Below are positions 7,499-16,062 of a stretch of DNA of 64,000 nt, piece after piece. Both the position numbers and the translations under genes were made by a program. How positions within the stretch are numbered: position 1 is the first letter of the stretch; each line of letters opens with the position of its first letter. The stretch covers positions 1-64,000 of IMG/VR virus record IMGVR_UViG_3300009159_000067; one strand, given 5' to 3'. The notes under the pieces are model-generated. The model saw nothing but the letters and a program-made list of their open reading frames with translations. It was not told the origin of the DNA and did no database searches. The DNA comes from a virus.

Positions 7499-7539
7499 TT
7501 TAGGTTATCTAAACAAATGAATCAAACTATTTATTTGTT

Positions 7540-7896
7540 ATGAAATATATAATAACTGAAAGTCAATCAAATTTTTTATTGCATGACATTTTGGATGAAA
7601 TGTTTGAAGGATATACAATTAAATTTGTTGAAACAGGAGAAATGTTAATTTATGTTGGAGATAAATTGATGATGGTAAAAGAACCAGGTAGAGCAGTATT
7701 ATCAAAAGATATTCTTGACAAAGCTCAAAATACTTTGTTTTATGATAGTATGAAAGATTTTAAGGATTCGGTTAGAGCTTGGGTAGTAAAAAATTTTCAC
7801 ATTAAACCCGGTAATGAAACATTATATGGAATTAGTTTTAAGGATTTTGATGGTGATGTGAAAATTGTTAAGCGTAGAAAAAATAAAATGAAATAA
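7540..7896 (+). CDS. tagged protein, 118 aa
   Basis: MKYIITESQSNFLLHDILDE is the ITExQ-type tag, preceded by CTATTTAT. The body is mixed alpha/beta with a basic tail (KIVKRRKNKMK). No recognised domain. Confidence 0.7.
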   Translation: MKYIITESQSNFLLHDILDEMFEGYTIKFVETGEMLIYVGDKLMMVKEPGRAVLSKDILDKAQNTLFYDSMKDFKDSVRAWVVKNFHIKPGNETLYGISFKDFDGDVKIVKRRKNKMK

Positions 7897-7911
7897 TATG
7901 AAATATAATAT

Positions 7912-8856
7912 ATGCCCAATGTAATTAAATCCGCAACAACGGTATCTATTGGATCATTAGATAAATATAATTTTTTAGTTGGAGTAGATAGTTCTGTAGG
8001 TTATTCACCAACATCAATTACCGATTTTTGGAATGGTATTGTTCCTCCTTCTGGCGGATATACGGTATATGCCCAAAAATCATCTGAAGGACCAAGTATT
8101 AGAGTAGCGGCTAATGATAATGAATTAATAACGATTGCAAAACAATACGGAGGAACAAATATTAATACTGTTTATGATGCATTAAATTATTTTAATGGAC
8201 AATCAATTTATATGGTTACAAATATAGACTATCCAAATATTGTAACAAGCGGATTAACTTTATTAATGGACGCCGGTTTTATTCCTTCTTATCCAAGAAC
8301 AGGAACAACATGGAGTGATTTGAGTGGGAATAATTATGTCGGAACTTTAAATAATGGACCTACTTTTAGTGGTGCAAACGAGGGAAGTATTGGTTTTAAC
8401 GGTTCTAATACTTATGTGTCTACCACATACACCCAACCTGCACAAAGTAGCTCAACATCGTTTTCATGGAATTTATGGGTGTACCCTGTTAGAAATAGTA
8501 ATTTAGATATTTTTATGGGAAATCGTAATACAACACTTAATTTTATTAAATTAACAAGCAATAATTTTGAATATTATCCAATGGCTTTTGGAGGTACAAT
8601 GACATTAAACACATGGCAAAATATATCTGTAGTAAAGAATGGATCAAGTTTCGCTTATTATAAAAATGGATCTCAAACATTAACATCCGGATCTACAGCA
8701 TCATTAGTTGCAAATCCTTTTTTCATAGGAGGAGATAATACAGCCGCCGAATACGCTCAAGGAAGAGTGGCTATAGCATCAATATACAATCGTGCGTTAT
8801 CCGCAACTGAAGTATCCCAAAATTATAACGCATTAAGAAGTAGATTTGGTTTATAA
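7912..8856 (+). CDS. LamG-domain virion fibre or decoration protein, 314 aa
   Basis: Residues about 108-314 form a concanavalin/LamG-like fold. Typical landmarks are LLMDAGFIPSYPRTGTTWSD, SGNNYVGTLNNGPTFSG, IGFNGSNTYV, FSWNLWVYP, WQNISVVKNG and the end IYNRALSATEVSQNYNALRS. Such domains are common on phage head fibres and tail-tip proteins that bind glycans. The first 105 residues are a separate, unrecognised module. It is the most clearly structural gene in the window. Confidence 0.8.
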   Translation: MPNVIKSATTVSIGSLDKYNFLVGVDSSVGYSPTSITDFWNGIVPPSGGYTVYAQKSSEGPSIRVAANDNELITIAKQYGGTNINTVYDALNYFNGQSIYMVTNIDYPNIVTSGLTLLMDAGFIPSYPRTGTTWSDLSGNNYVGTLNNGPTFSGANEGSIGFNGSNTYVSTTYTQPAQSSSTSFSWNLWVYPVRNSNLDIFMGNRNTTLNFIKLTSNNFEYYPMAFGGTMTLNTWQNISVVKNGSSFAYYKNGSQTLTSGSTASLVANPFFIGGDNTAAEYAQGRVAIASIYNRALSATEVSQNYNALRSRFGL

Positions 8857-8871
8857 AACATATATACAAAA

Positions 8872-9135
8872 ATGAAAAATCTAACTGAAGAACAAAAATT
8901 ACGGATGATAAACAAATTGTTAAATACATTTGTTAAGCCAAGATTTCCTGAAATAGATAAAATAATTGTAACAGAAGAAATTCCAGAATATTTTGGAGGT
9001 TGGTATAAAATTGAAGTTATTGTTGATGGAATAGAATATGATCAAGAACTTTTAATTGATAATGAAATTGAACATATTTTACAATATACAGGATTTGGAA
9101 AATTAAAATATAATTTAAATTTTACAACATTATAA
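8872..9135 (+). CDS. hypothetical protein, 87 aa (YP-motif-like family)
   Basis: MKNLTEEQKLRMINKLLNTF is followed by VKPRFPEIDKIIVTEEIP, resembling the helix plus proline plus strand layout of 1003 and 4528. The first residues also resemble the protein at 15219 (MQNLSMEQKAKMYNQLL). Function unknown. Confidence 0.6.
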   Translation: MKNLTEEQKLRMINKLLNTFVKPRFPEIDKIIVTEEIPEYFGGWYKIEVIVDGIEYDQELLIDNEIEHILQYTGFGKLKYNLNFTTL

Positions 9136-9181
9136 TTTTGATTCCACTTTTATTTTTAATATTTTTATTAAAAATAATAAT

Positions 9182-9367
9182 ATGAAAATTTTTAGGTTCA
9201 AAGGAGAGAGACAATACATCGAATATTTTACTGTTGATATTGAAGCAGAAACATTGGAAGAAGCTCAAGAAATTATAGATGAAGGTGAATACGAAGAATC
9301 AGATCATAATCACGATTTTGTTTATGGTACTGATGAAATTGAGTTTGATCAGATAGTTGGTGAATAA
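9182..9367 (+). CDS. small acidic protein, 61 aa
   Basis: MKIFRFKGERQYIEYFTVDI is followed by an acidic helix (ETLEEAQEIIDEGEYEES). It looks like a beta-beta-alpha mini-domain. Function unknown. Confidence 0.55.
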   Translation: MKIFRFKGERQYIEYFTVDIEAETLEEAQEIIDEGEYEESDHNHDFVYGTDEIEFDQIVGE

Positions 9368-9383
9368 CACATATTTATAATCT

Positions 9384-9797
9384 ATGAAGTATATTCTCAC
9401 TGAATCACAATATTATAGATTAACCGAAAATAAATTAACTAATGTTGATTTTTTTCAGGATTTAATTAATAAAAAATTGAAATACATAAGAGATCATTGT
9501 GATGAAATGGATTCAGAAGAATATGGTGGTGATATTGGTTTTGAATCTTGTGACGAGGTCTTGTCTATTGAACAAATTAAAGTTAAAGATATAGAAATTA
9601 CTCAATCTAAACATTACGACGGATCAAACATTAAAACTTTGATAATATTAAATCTTGTAATAGATTATAATTCTACGAAGTATCAATCATTTGATAACAT
9701 TATGTGGGATATGAAACAAATTTTGAAATCAAGAACTAAATTGCCCATAGACATACATTTTGAAGCTATTAATCTTAAAAAAAACTTTGAATTTTAA
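9384..9797 (+). CDS. tagged protein, 137 aa
   Basis: The tag MKYILTESQYYRLTENKL is preceded by ATATTTATAATCT. The rest is acidic alpha/beta and contains two Cys. A terminator follows. Confidence 0.7.
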   Translation: MKYILTESQYYRLTENKLTNVDFFQDLINKKLKYIRDHCDEMDSEEYGGDIGFESCDEVLSIEQIKVKDIEITQSKHYDGSNIKTLIILNLVIDYNSTKYQSFDNIMWDMKQILKSRTKLPIDIHFEAINLKKNFEF

Positions 9798-9821
9798 TAA
9801 AATAACACAGGTGCTGTTTTC

Positions 9822-9849
9822 TCCCCTCCCCTTAAAGGAGGGGTTTTTT
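9822..9849 (+). terminator. intrinsic terminator
   Basis: CCCCTCC and GGAGGGG hairpin, then T6. Confidence 0.85.
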
Positions 9850-9872
9850 ATTTATAGATGTATTTATTGGAT

Positions 9873-10787
9873 ATGACCAATTACGAAACAAAAGTAAAAT
9901 TAATACATAAGTTTATGGAAACCTACCCAATGGAAGATATGTGCGGTTATTGGATAGGTGAAGGTAATGATGACGATCATGAAGCTAATTTTATTTCAAT
10001 ATATCTTGTTTTTGATTCTGAAAAATGGGGACCAAGATTAAATAAGGCGGTAGAGGTCAATAGAAAAAGAAATAGTTTAAAATCAACTTTAGAAAATATG
10101 TTTGGATCTCATGTTTATGTTGGCGGTGGCGTTCAAAAATGTGAAGATGATGTAGTAATAAATGAAAGTATTCCACTAAAATTCAGAAGAAGATTATCAT
10201 TTGAAAGAATTAAAAAAGATATGAATTCATCTGTTCTTTCAGGAATAGAACCTTGTCAATTCTCAAATGTTGGAGAATTTATTTCTGAATCTTGTGACAT
10301 GCTTAAAGATCTTTATCTTGATGATTTTTTTCATCAAAAACTTGATATCACTCCAAAGGATCAAGATGATCTTTATTATACTTTAGTTGATATGTTTGGT
10401 GAATACTTAAGTAAAATATATTATAATAAATGTGGTGATAGCAGGAAGTCTAAAATTAGGTATGAACATAGAAAAAAAATAAAATATGTTATAAGAGAAA
10501 ATCATTATAAATTATTGAGAAGAATAACTGAAATTGAAAAAGAAGTTGACAAAGTATTAAAGCAGATATCAAATCAAAATTCAATTTCCGAACTAAAAGC
10601 ATTACCATTAGAAAATTTAATATTGATTGTTTCTTCATATGTTGCTATTGAAATTGCTGACAAAGCAAATATTCAGGGAGAGGGTGATGACTATATTACT
10701 TTAAGAAATCAAGTAAAACAATATGTTAAAAATAATTTTTATGATGAAATAAAAAGTTATTTAGATAAAATTAAACAAAATAATTAA
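9873..10787 (+). CDS. two-module protein with an internal tag-like segment, 304 aa
   Basis: The start at 9873 is preferred over 9858 because GTATTTATT lies six bases before it. The N-terminal module (1-190) begins with a helix and ETYPMEDMCGYW, like the YP-motif family. At about residue 203, KIKYVIRENHYKLLRRITEI closely resembles an N-terminal tag but is internal, followed by a helical domain. It looks like a fusion of an untagged gene to a tagged one. Confidence 0.65.
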   Translation: MTNYETKVKLIHKFMETYPMEDMCGYWIGEGNDDDHEANFISIYLVFDSEKWGPRLNKAVEVNRKRNSLKSTLENMFGSHVYVGGGVQKCEDDVVINESIPLKFRRRLSFERIKKDMNSSVLSGIEPCQFSNVGEFISESCDMLKDLYLDDFFHQKLDITPKDQDDLYYTLVDMFGEYLSKIYYNKCGDSRKSKIRYEHRKKIKYVIRENHYKLLRRITEIEKEVDKVLKQISNQNSISELKALPLENLILIVSSYVAIEIADKANIQGEGDDYITLRNQVKQYVKNNFYDEIKSYLDKIKQNN

Positions 10788-10793
10788 ATTATT

Positions 10794-10901
10794 ATGGCAC
10801 AAGCAAAAAAGAAACCAAGACCAATGAAAAGTAGAAAGAATGGTCTAAAATGGGCAGAACTTATCAAAAAGAATTTGGAAGTAATTAAAAAATATGAATA
10901 A
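10794..10901 (+). CDS. tiny basic protein, 35 aa
   Basis: MAQAKKKPRPMKSRKNGLKW then a short helix; more than a third of residues are Lys or Arg. The stop overlaps the next gene by eight bases. It could bind nucleic acid. Confidence 0.5.
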   Translation: MAQAKKKPRPMKSRKNGLKWAELIKKNLEVIKKYE

Positions 10902-11238
10902 GAAATATACGATTGGAGAGGGAAAACTAAAAGAAGTGATTATGAATCATTTTGATAGTTATTTTGATGTTAAAAATTTAGATTCATATACTCAAGATGA
11001 TGAACCTAATCTTGTGAGTATACGCAATATCAAAAATGATTATGATAATGTAATGGTGTGGTATGATAAAGAATATTTTATTAATCCTCATTCTACATTT
11101 GGCAAACGAGCTCCCGTGGTGTCTATTGAAAATGAGTATTTAGATCCTCTTGATTCAATGTTTGGAGATCTATGGAAACCTATATTTAAAGAATGGTTTG
11201 AAAAAAACTTTAATCTTCCTGTTAATTTTGTTGGATAA
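10894..11238 (+). CDS. PIF-EWF family protein, 114 aa
   Basis: A paralogue of 6493 and 13571 through the C-terminal GDLWKPIFKEWFEKNFNLPV. Its N-terminus (MNKKYTIGEGKLKEVI) is a weaker version of the tag. Function unknown. Confidence 0.65.
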   Translation: MNKKYTIGEGKLKEVIMNHFDSYFDVKNLDSYTQDDEPNLVSIRNIKNDYDNVMVWYDKEYFINPHSTFGKRAPVVSIENEYLDPLDSMFGDLWKPIFKEWFEKNFNLPVNFVG

Positions 11239-11282
11239 TTAAATATTCTTTCATTTATTGATATTTATAAAAAAACATTGAT

Positions 11283-11864
11283 ATGCGCAAAGAAATTTTA
11301 AGTGAAATAAATCAAATGAAATATTTGTTTGGTTATAAAGCAGGAAAAGTTATTTCTGAACAAGCGGTACCAACAACAGGTACAACACCAACTCAAAATA
11401 GGTCTTACAAATTAGATATAATAAAAAATGATGAAGATTTTAAAAATTTTTTATCTGCAGCAGAAAATACTAGTGCTTGGAAAATTGCTGGATTAGGAAA
11501 TAAATTTGATGAAATCCAAAATGACGTAAAACAAAAAACAGACCAAACCGAAGACCCTAATATTTTATCTCAACAAGGGAAAAGGTTATCATCATCACAT
11601 GGAATTATTAGAAGTATTATAACACCTTTACTAAAATATGCGGCAATGAATGGTAAAAATGGACAAAATATTAATCAATTACCTGACACATCATTACTTA
11701 AAATGATTGGCATTTATATGACACCAGAAGAAAAAGAAAAAATAAAAGATGCTCCTATTGAAAATTATATAGAATCATTTTTTGGTGATGTATCTTCGTT
11801 AAAAGCAGGTGTTGCAAAATTGATAGATAATAAAATAAAAGAATTAGGAGAACAACCTCAATAA
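11283..11864 (+). CDS. tagged protein, 193 aa
   Basis: The tag is of the longer type: MRKEILSEINQMKYLFGYK then G-K-V-I-S-E-Q. After a Thr/Pro linker (QAVPTTGTTPTQN) comes a helical domain. GATATTTATA lies upstream. The V-I-S-E-Q site followed by a flexible linker fits proteolytic removal of the tag. Confidence 0.75.
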   Translation: MRKEILSEINQMKYLFGYKAGKVISEQAVPTTGTTPTQNRSYKLDIIKNDEDFKNFLSAAENTSAWKIAGLGNKFDEIQNDVKQKTDQTEDPNILSQQGKRLSSSHGIIRSIITPLLKYAAMNGKNGQNINQLPDTSLLKMIGIYMTPEEKEKIKDAPIENYIESFFGDVSSLKAGVAKLIDNKIKELGEQPQ

Positions 11865-11865
11865 T

Positions 11866-11898
11866 AAATAAAAAAGGAGAACTAATCGTTCTCTTTTT
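11866..11898. terminator. bidirectional terminator between convergent genes
   Basis: AAAAGGAGAACTAATCGTTCTCTTTTTTT gives a hairpin with A-rich and T-rich flanks; it overlaps the 3' end of the minus gene. Confidence 0.6.
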
Positions 11899-12313
11899 TT
11901 ATTTGTGATTCTTTTGAATCCCAACCTTTAACTTTTTTATCTTCAACCCACCTACAAATTACCCTACTAATTTCAAGATTGGAATCATCTAAAAGAATCA
12001 CATAATTGAACATTTTTTTTTGGTATAAAACATTAAAATTATATTTTTCTATTTTTTTTTCAAATTTAATTATTGGAAGAGTATCAATTGAGTTATTTAT
12101 TTTTCGTATTAACATTTTTTTATTAGTATCAACCGTTAGTTGTAAATTGGTTAACCCATGAGTTAAATATGATACCTGATCTTTAATAATTGCTTCGTTG
12201 GTTGTCATTATTGGATGCTCAAAATTTTGAATTTCAGTTACATAAAAAATCATCTTTTGTGAACGAGAATACATTGTTGATAAAACCAACATAATTGTAA
12301 AAATATATTTCAT
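11882..12313 (-). CDS. secreted or periplasmic protein, 143 aa
   Basis: A signal peptide is visible (MKYIFTIMLVLSTMYSRSQ). The mature part is beta-rich and Lys-rich with no recognised domain. It has a good host-type promoter, so it is probably expressed early or constitutively rather than with the tagged genes. Confidence 0.6.
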   Translation of the reverse strand: MKYIFTIMLVLSTMYSRSQKMIFYVTEIQNFEHPIMTTNEAIIKDQVSYLTHGLTNLQLTVDTNKKMLIRKINNSIDTLPIIKFEKKIEKYNFNVLYQKKMFNYVILLDDSNLEISRVICRWVEDKKVKGWDSKESQIKKEND

Positions 12314-12328
12314 ATTAATTTGTTTTTA

Positions 12329-12359
12329 CAAAAATACAAAAAAGAATAGTACAAACAAA
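12329..12359 (-). promoter_or_regulatory. Bacteroidota-type promoter
   Basis: Minus strand TTTG (12359-12356), 19 bases, TATTTTTG (12336-12329), followed by TAAAAAC. Confidence 0.6.
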
Positions 12360-12412
12360 TATTTTTCCTTGTTTATTTAGTTATTTTGTTTTATTTTTTA
12401 AAAAAACAATTT

Positions 12413-12841
12413 ATGGCTAAAGTAAAAATTTCTACAGACAGAGGGGATATGATCGCAGAACTATACGATGAGACCCCAATTGCAACTAAAAACTTTTTGG
12501 ATCTTATTGAGAAAAAATTCTATGATGGATTAACTTTTCATAGGGTTATTCCTAATTTTGTAATTCAGGTCGGATGTCCTAAAGGAAATGGAACTGGAGG
12601 ACCTGGTTATACAATTCCATGTGAAGTGACTGCTCCTAAACAATTCCACGATAGAGGTGTTCTTTCTATGGCTCATGCAGGAAGAAACACAGGAGGATCA
12701 CAATTTTTCATTTGTCATAATAGACAAGGAACTCAACATTTGGACGGAAATCATACTTGCTTTGGTAAGGTAGTTGAAGGTGTTGATATTGTTGATCAAA
12801 TTAAACCAATGGATAAAATTAATTCAATTTCGGTTTTATAA
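12413..12841 (+). CDS. cyclophilin-type peptidyl-prolyl isomerase, 142 aa
   Basis: The whole protein is a cyclophilin domain: FHRVIPNFVIQ (42-52, with the catalytic Arg and the Gln), GGSQFFICH (94-102) and LDGNHTCFGKVVEGVD (110-125). It catalyses cis-trans isomerisation of prolyl bonds. At 142 aa it is a compact cytoplasmic form with no signal peptide. The ATG at 12413 is the start; the open frame upstream is not conserved-looking. It belongs with the phage's ClpP, ClpC and Hsp20 as folding or quality-control genes. Confidence 0.9.
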   Translation: MAKVKISTDRGDMIAELYDETPIATKNFLDLIEKKFYDGLTFHRVIPNFVIQVGCPKGNGTGGPGYTIPCEVTAPKQFHDRGVLSMAHAGRNTGGSQFFICHNRQGTQHLDGNHTCFGKVVEGVDIVDQIKPMDKINSISVL

Positions 12842-12843
12842 TT

Positions 12844-12877
12844 AAAAAACCCTTTCTTATGAAGAGAGGGTTTTTAT
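12844..12877 (+). terminator. intrinsic terminator
   Basis: AACCCT and AGGGTT arms around a partly paired loop, then T5. Confidence 0.7.
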
Positions 12878-12899
12878 TTTGGTTTGAATATTTATTTAT

Positions 12900-13568
12900 A
12901 TGAAAAAACAAAAGGTAGTTGTATTAACAGAGCAAGATTTGGGATCTATTGTAAAAAAAATTTTAGATGTTCTTGGTGTATCATCTGATCAAATATTTGG
13001 TGATGATAAAAAAGAAGGAGGATTAAAACAAGGAAAAGATCCTTCATTTACCGAATTAGATTTGAATTCAGGTGAAGGATATAATGCTTATAAAGAAATT
13101 GCAGATAAATTTATAGATACCAGATCTTCAAATTTATTAAATATAAATGGAGATATGTTAGCCAGTGCGGCAAAAAGTGCTTATAGTCAATATGGTAATT
13201 ATGTCCCACCTGAATTAGCTTTGGGTCAATTAGCGGCTGAAGGAGGATTTTCAAAAAACCCTAATGCAAGACCAATTAAAACAAAAAATCCATTTAATGT
13301 CGGTAATGTTGATTCAGGAAAAAATGTTTATGAATCATCAGTTCAAAACGGAATTCAACGGTATTACGATTTAATTGCAAAAAATTATTTAACCGGTGGT
13401 AAAACCGCATCTGATTTAATAAAAAATTTTGTGAATAAGAATGGTAATAGATATGCAACTGGAACAGAATATGAAAATCTTGTTGGAAAAATAGCAAACT
13501 CTGTGAAGTCAATATCTGAACCAATATATGCATCTTTAGTTAAAAAAGCGTCTTCAGATATTTCGTAA
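12900..13568 (+). CDS. tagged glucosaminidase-like peptidoglycan hydrolase, 222 aa
   Basis: The tag ([20 protein letters not shown]) and a charged linker precede a lysozyme-like domain (about 85-215): [20 protein letters not shown] with a candidate catalytic Glu114, [27 protein letters not shown] and [16 protein letters not shown]. This pattern fits GH73/FlgJ-like enzymes that cut glycan strands. The virion tag suggests it is packaged and opens peptidoglycan locally during DNA entry, distinct from the endolysin at 24367. GAATATTTATTT precedes the ATG. Confidence 0.75.
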   Translation: MKKQKVVVLTEQDLGSIVKKILDVLGVSSDQIFGDDKKEGGLKQGKDPSFTELDLNSGEGYNAYKEIADKFIDTRSSNLLNINGDMLASAAKSAYSQYGNYVPPELALGQLAAEGGFSKNPNARPIKTKNPFNVGNVDSGKNVYESSVQNGIQRYYDLIAKNYLTGGKTASDLIKNFVNKNGNRYATGTEYENLVGKIANSVKSISEPIYASLVKKASSDIS

Positions 13569-13570
13569 TT

Positions 13571-14053
13571 ATGGATTTAAAAAAAATTGAAAATTTTAAA
13601 AAAATAATTTATTTTAAATTAAATTTAGACCTTTTTGATAAAGTAATAAAACCTTACGCTGGAGAATTTTGGGTAATTGATCCTAAAGACAATAAATGGT
13701 TTTTACGATTTACCAATCAAGGTGAATTACGATACAATCAAACTTTTTTCAATAATTTCTTTTCACTATTTTCTTTAGAATTTAAAGAATTTCAACCATT
13801 TATAAAAGATTGGTTTGAATATAACTTTGATCTTTCTGTTAATGAAGTTCAAAGAGTAAATTCTATTCATGATTACTTTGTTATCAACATAATAAACAAT
13901 GAAAAACCTTGGTCTATAAAAGACAGGAATGGATTTGCATATTATTTTGTTAAAAAATATTTGGACTTACAAAAAAATATTAAAGAATCCGATGTTATTA
14001 TTGAACATTACATAAGAGACTATAATACAACACCAACTCCAATTTCAATATAA
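13571..14053 (+). CDS. PIF-EWF family protein, 160 aa
   Basis: Related to 6493 and 10894 through FQPFIKDWFEYNFDLSVNEV. It starts two bases after the stop of the hydrolase gene, so the two are probably cotranscribed. Aromatic and Lys-rich; function unknown. Its 3' end overlaps the convergent gene by 34 bases. Confidence 0.65.
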   Translation: MDLKKIENFKKIIYFKLNLDLFDKVIKPYAGEFWVIDPKDNKWFLRFTNQGELRYNQTFFNNFFSLFSLEFKEFQPFIKDWFEYNFDLSVNEVQRVNSIHDYFVINIINNEKPWSIKDRNGFAYYFVKKYLDLQKNIKESDVIIEHYIRDYNTTPTPISI

Positions 14054-14871
14054 TCTCTAACAAAATTATAGTCCGCCTTTAATGAAAGATGTTTAATATC
14101 TTTAATAACACCCACTTTCACTGAAAAATATCTATCTGTAAAGTTTTGAAACGAGTAATTTCCGTTATTAGATAGAATTTTTAATTCATCGTAATATTGG
14201 TATTTGTTTATTTCTTTTCCAAATCCAATTAACGCATGAACATTAATTGTTTCCATATTTCTTCCAAGTCCGGCATGAAATGACCAATCGTCAGATAGAT
14301 TTGATAATTTTTTGTCATCCCAAGGTAAAACTTGATCCATTGTTAGATCTGAATAATAAGTTGAATGATCTTTTTGTGTAGATTTGGAAAATTCTGTAAT
14401 AAAGTAGTTTTTATTTCCTATTGTAAGCCATCCACCGACCATTTTTTTGTTATTATATGACACACCAAATCTAACATTTGTTTTTTGACCTCTAATTGTG
14501 TCTTTTGTTCCATTTTCATAGATATAAATCCTTGCTGGTTGTCTATAACCAAATCTATCGTAATAAAACCAATTGTCATAATAACTATACCCGCCTAAAG
14601 GAGCTCCCCACCTGTTCCATCTATTACCCCAACCAAAATTGTAGTAAGGATCCGAATAATATGGGTATTGTGGATGATAATTAGGTCTTGGTCTTGGGTT
14701 ATGATCGTAATTTTGGGTTGAATTTTCTCTAACTGTATTTTTTTGAAACGATTCGCTAGATCTTTGAGTTGAAAATGAACTATTATTTCTTATTGACAAC
14801 TTCTGACCTCTTTCTGATTGAGAAACTCCAAAAATTGGAATTAACATCATAAAAAATATAATTTTTTTCAT
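14020..14871 (-). CDS. secreted outer-membrane-like beta-barrel protein, 283 aa
   Basis: A signal peptide (MKKIIFFMMLIPIFGVSQS) leads a Ser/Asn/Pro/Tyr-rich region (25-105). The C-terminal part has alternating strands and ends with a hydrophobic-aromatic pattern (…DYIEIGVGVVL) like Bacteroidota outer-membrane proteins. It looks host-derived. Could alter the cell surface; no specific function seen. Confidence 0.6.
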   Translation of the reverse strand: MKKIIFFMMLIPIFGVSQSERGQKLSIRNNSSFSTQRSSESFQKNTVRENSTQNYDHNPRPRPNYHPQYPYYSDPYYNFGWGNRWNRWGAPLGGYSYYDNWFYYDRFGYRQPARIYIYENGTKDTIRGQKTNVRFGVSYNNKKMVGGWLTIGNKNYFITEFSKSTQKDHSTYYSDLTMDQVLPWDDKKLSNLSDDWSFHAGLGRNMETINVHALIGFGKEINKYQYYDELKILSNNGNYSFQNFTDRYFSVKVGVIKDIKHLSLKADYNFVRDYIEIGVGVVL

Positions 14872-14899
14872 ATGTGATTTGTTTTATATTTATAAATAT
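14872..14899. promoter_or_regulatory. shared palindromic late-type motif, divergent promoter
   Basis: The 28-bp gap between two divergent genes contains TATTTATAAATA, so each strand reads TATTTATA toward its gene. The same arrangement recurs at 16043 and 32385. Confidence 0.55.
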
Positions 14900-15178
14900 A
14901 TGAAAAGAACAATTAAAATAACTATAAAGGAGTCAGAATTGGTAAAACTGATTGAAACCGCGATGGATACTGACATTTATAATCAAACTATGGACACACC
15001 TGCTAGCACACCAAATGAAGATGAAAGTGATTCAATTGAAACTGTTATAGAAAGATTGAAAGAATTGTTAAGTATGTTAAAAACAGGAAAAAAGTTAAGG
15101 ACTGATGCAAGAACTCAAATTTTTAACAATTTGGATCAAATAAATCAAACTTATAATAAAATTAAATACGATAAGTAA
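14900..15178 (+). CDS. tagged protein, 92 aa
   Basis: MKRTIKITIKESELVKLIET is the tag; the remainder is acidic with a helix (ETVIERLKELLSMLKTGKKL). The ATG at 14900 directly follows TATTTATAAATAT; the in-frame ATG at 14879 lies upstream of the motif and is rejected. Confidence 0.7.
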   Translation: MKRTIKITIKESELVKLIETAMDTDIYNQTMDTPASTPNEDESDSIETVIERLKELLSMLKTGKKLRTDARTQIFNNLDQINQTYNKIKYDK

Positions 15179-15218
15179 TTTACATAAACGGGATAACCCT
15201 TACAATTAAAAAAAACGC

Positions 15219-15410
15219 ATGCAAAATCTATCAATGGAACAAAAAGCAAAAATGTATAATCAACTATTATTCAAATATCAAAGACTTCAAGAACAAGTTA
15301 GACAAATTAAAGCGGAAGACATCAATCTTTCAGAACAAAATCAAAGAAAAATTGATCTTTTGGAAAAAGAAATGAAAGTTGTGTATAGTCAGACACAAAG
15401 ATTATACTAA
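15219..15410 (+). CDS. small coiled-coil protein, 63 aa
   Basis: Almost entirely heptad-like helix (QNLSMEQKAKMYNQLLFKYQ, then QEQVRQIKAED…). Similar opening to 8872. Function unknown. Its stop overlaps the convergent nuclease gene. Confidence 0.55.
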   Translation: MQNLSMEQKAKMYNQLLFKYQRLQEQVRQIKAEDINLSEQNQRKIDLLEKEMKVVYSQTQRLY

Positions 15411-16042
15411 AAAAATTTAAATCCTGTGAGTTTGGTTATTTTTGTTAATGGAACCTCGTTGTTATCTATACCATCGGGTTTGGAATCGTCATTTTTAAAT
15501 AGATACGCGACAAATTTATTGGGTTGTTTAAAGTAAACCACTTTCCAACAATATTCAGGAACAGAAACGGTTCCTATTTTTTTAATTTCTCCAATGTTTC
15601 CGGCCCATACATGGATTGAATCAATATTTTGGGCAAATTCCCTTGTTAAAGTTTCCAATGATTTCCAATCACCAGCATTTAATGAATGTTTTTGTGCTGA
15701 CATATTTGAAAAATAAAAGCATTCATCTTGAATTTCTTGAGTTTGGCATAAATTGTCTGCCGCTGGCATCATATGACCTCTATCATACCCACTGTGAACA
15801 TAATCATTTAATAAATCAGTTTCTTTGGGTAATTTTGGATCTGGCTTGAAATTATCCTTCCTTTTTAATGGTTTATCGCAATTAACCATTTTTTTTGTTA
15901 TCCACCATTCAACTAAAACTGGATATTTTTTTGTTTTATTAAAAACTGAAATATAATTGGTATGTTTAAGTCTGACTGTATCTTGAGAAAGCGCAAAACT
16001 TGCAAAAAATACAAGTTTTGATAATAGAATAATTTTTTTCAT
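15407..16042 (-). CDS. secreted DNA/RNA non-specific endonuclease, 211 aa
   Basis: A signal peptide (MKKIILLSKLVFFASFALSQ) precedes a NUC1/EndA-type domain with YDRGHMMPAAD (the DRGH catalytic His motif) and NMSAQKHSLNAGDWKSLE (metal-binding Asn). This beta-beta-alpha metal nuclease degrades DNA and RNA without sequence preference. Because it is exported, it would act in the periplasm or outside the cell, for example on DNA of competing phages. It shares a palindromic promoter region with the tagged gene at 16063. Confidence 0.85.
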   Translation of the reverse strand: MKKIILLSKLVFFASFALSQDTVRLKHTNYISVFNKTKKYPVLVEWWITKKMVNCDKPLKRKDNFKPDPKLPKETDLLNDYVHSGYDRGHMMPAADNLCQTQEIQDECFYFSNMSAQKHSLNAGDWKSLETLTREFAQNIDSIHVWAGNIGEIKKIGTVSVPEYCWKVVYFKQPNKFVAYLFKNDDSKPDGIDNNEVPLTKITKLTGFKFF

Positions 16043-16062
16043 CTTTATAAATATTTATTAAT
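16043..16062. promoter_or_regulatory. shared palindromic late-type motif, divergent promoter
   Basis: The 20-bp gap carries ATAAATATTTAT between the nuclease gene (minus) and the tagged gene (plus). Confidence 0.55.
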
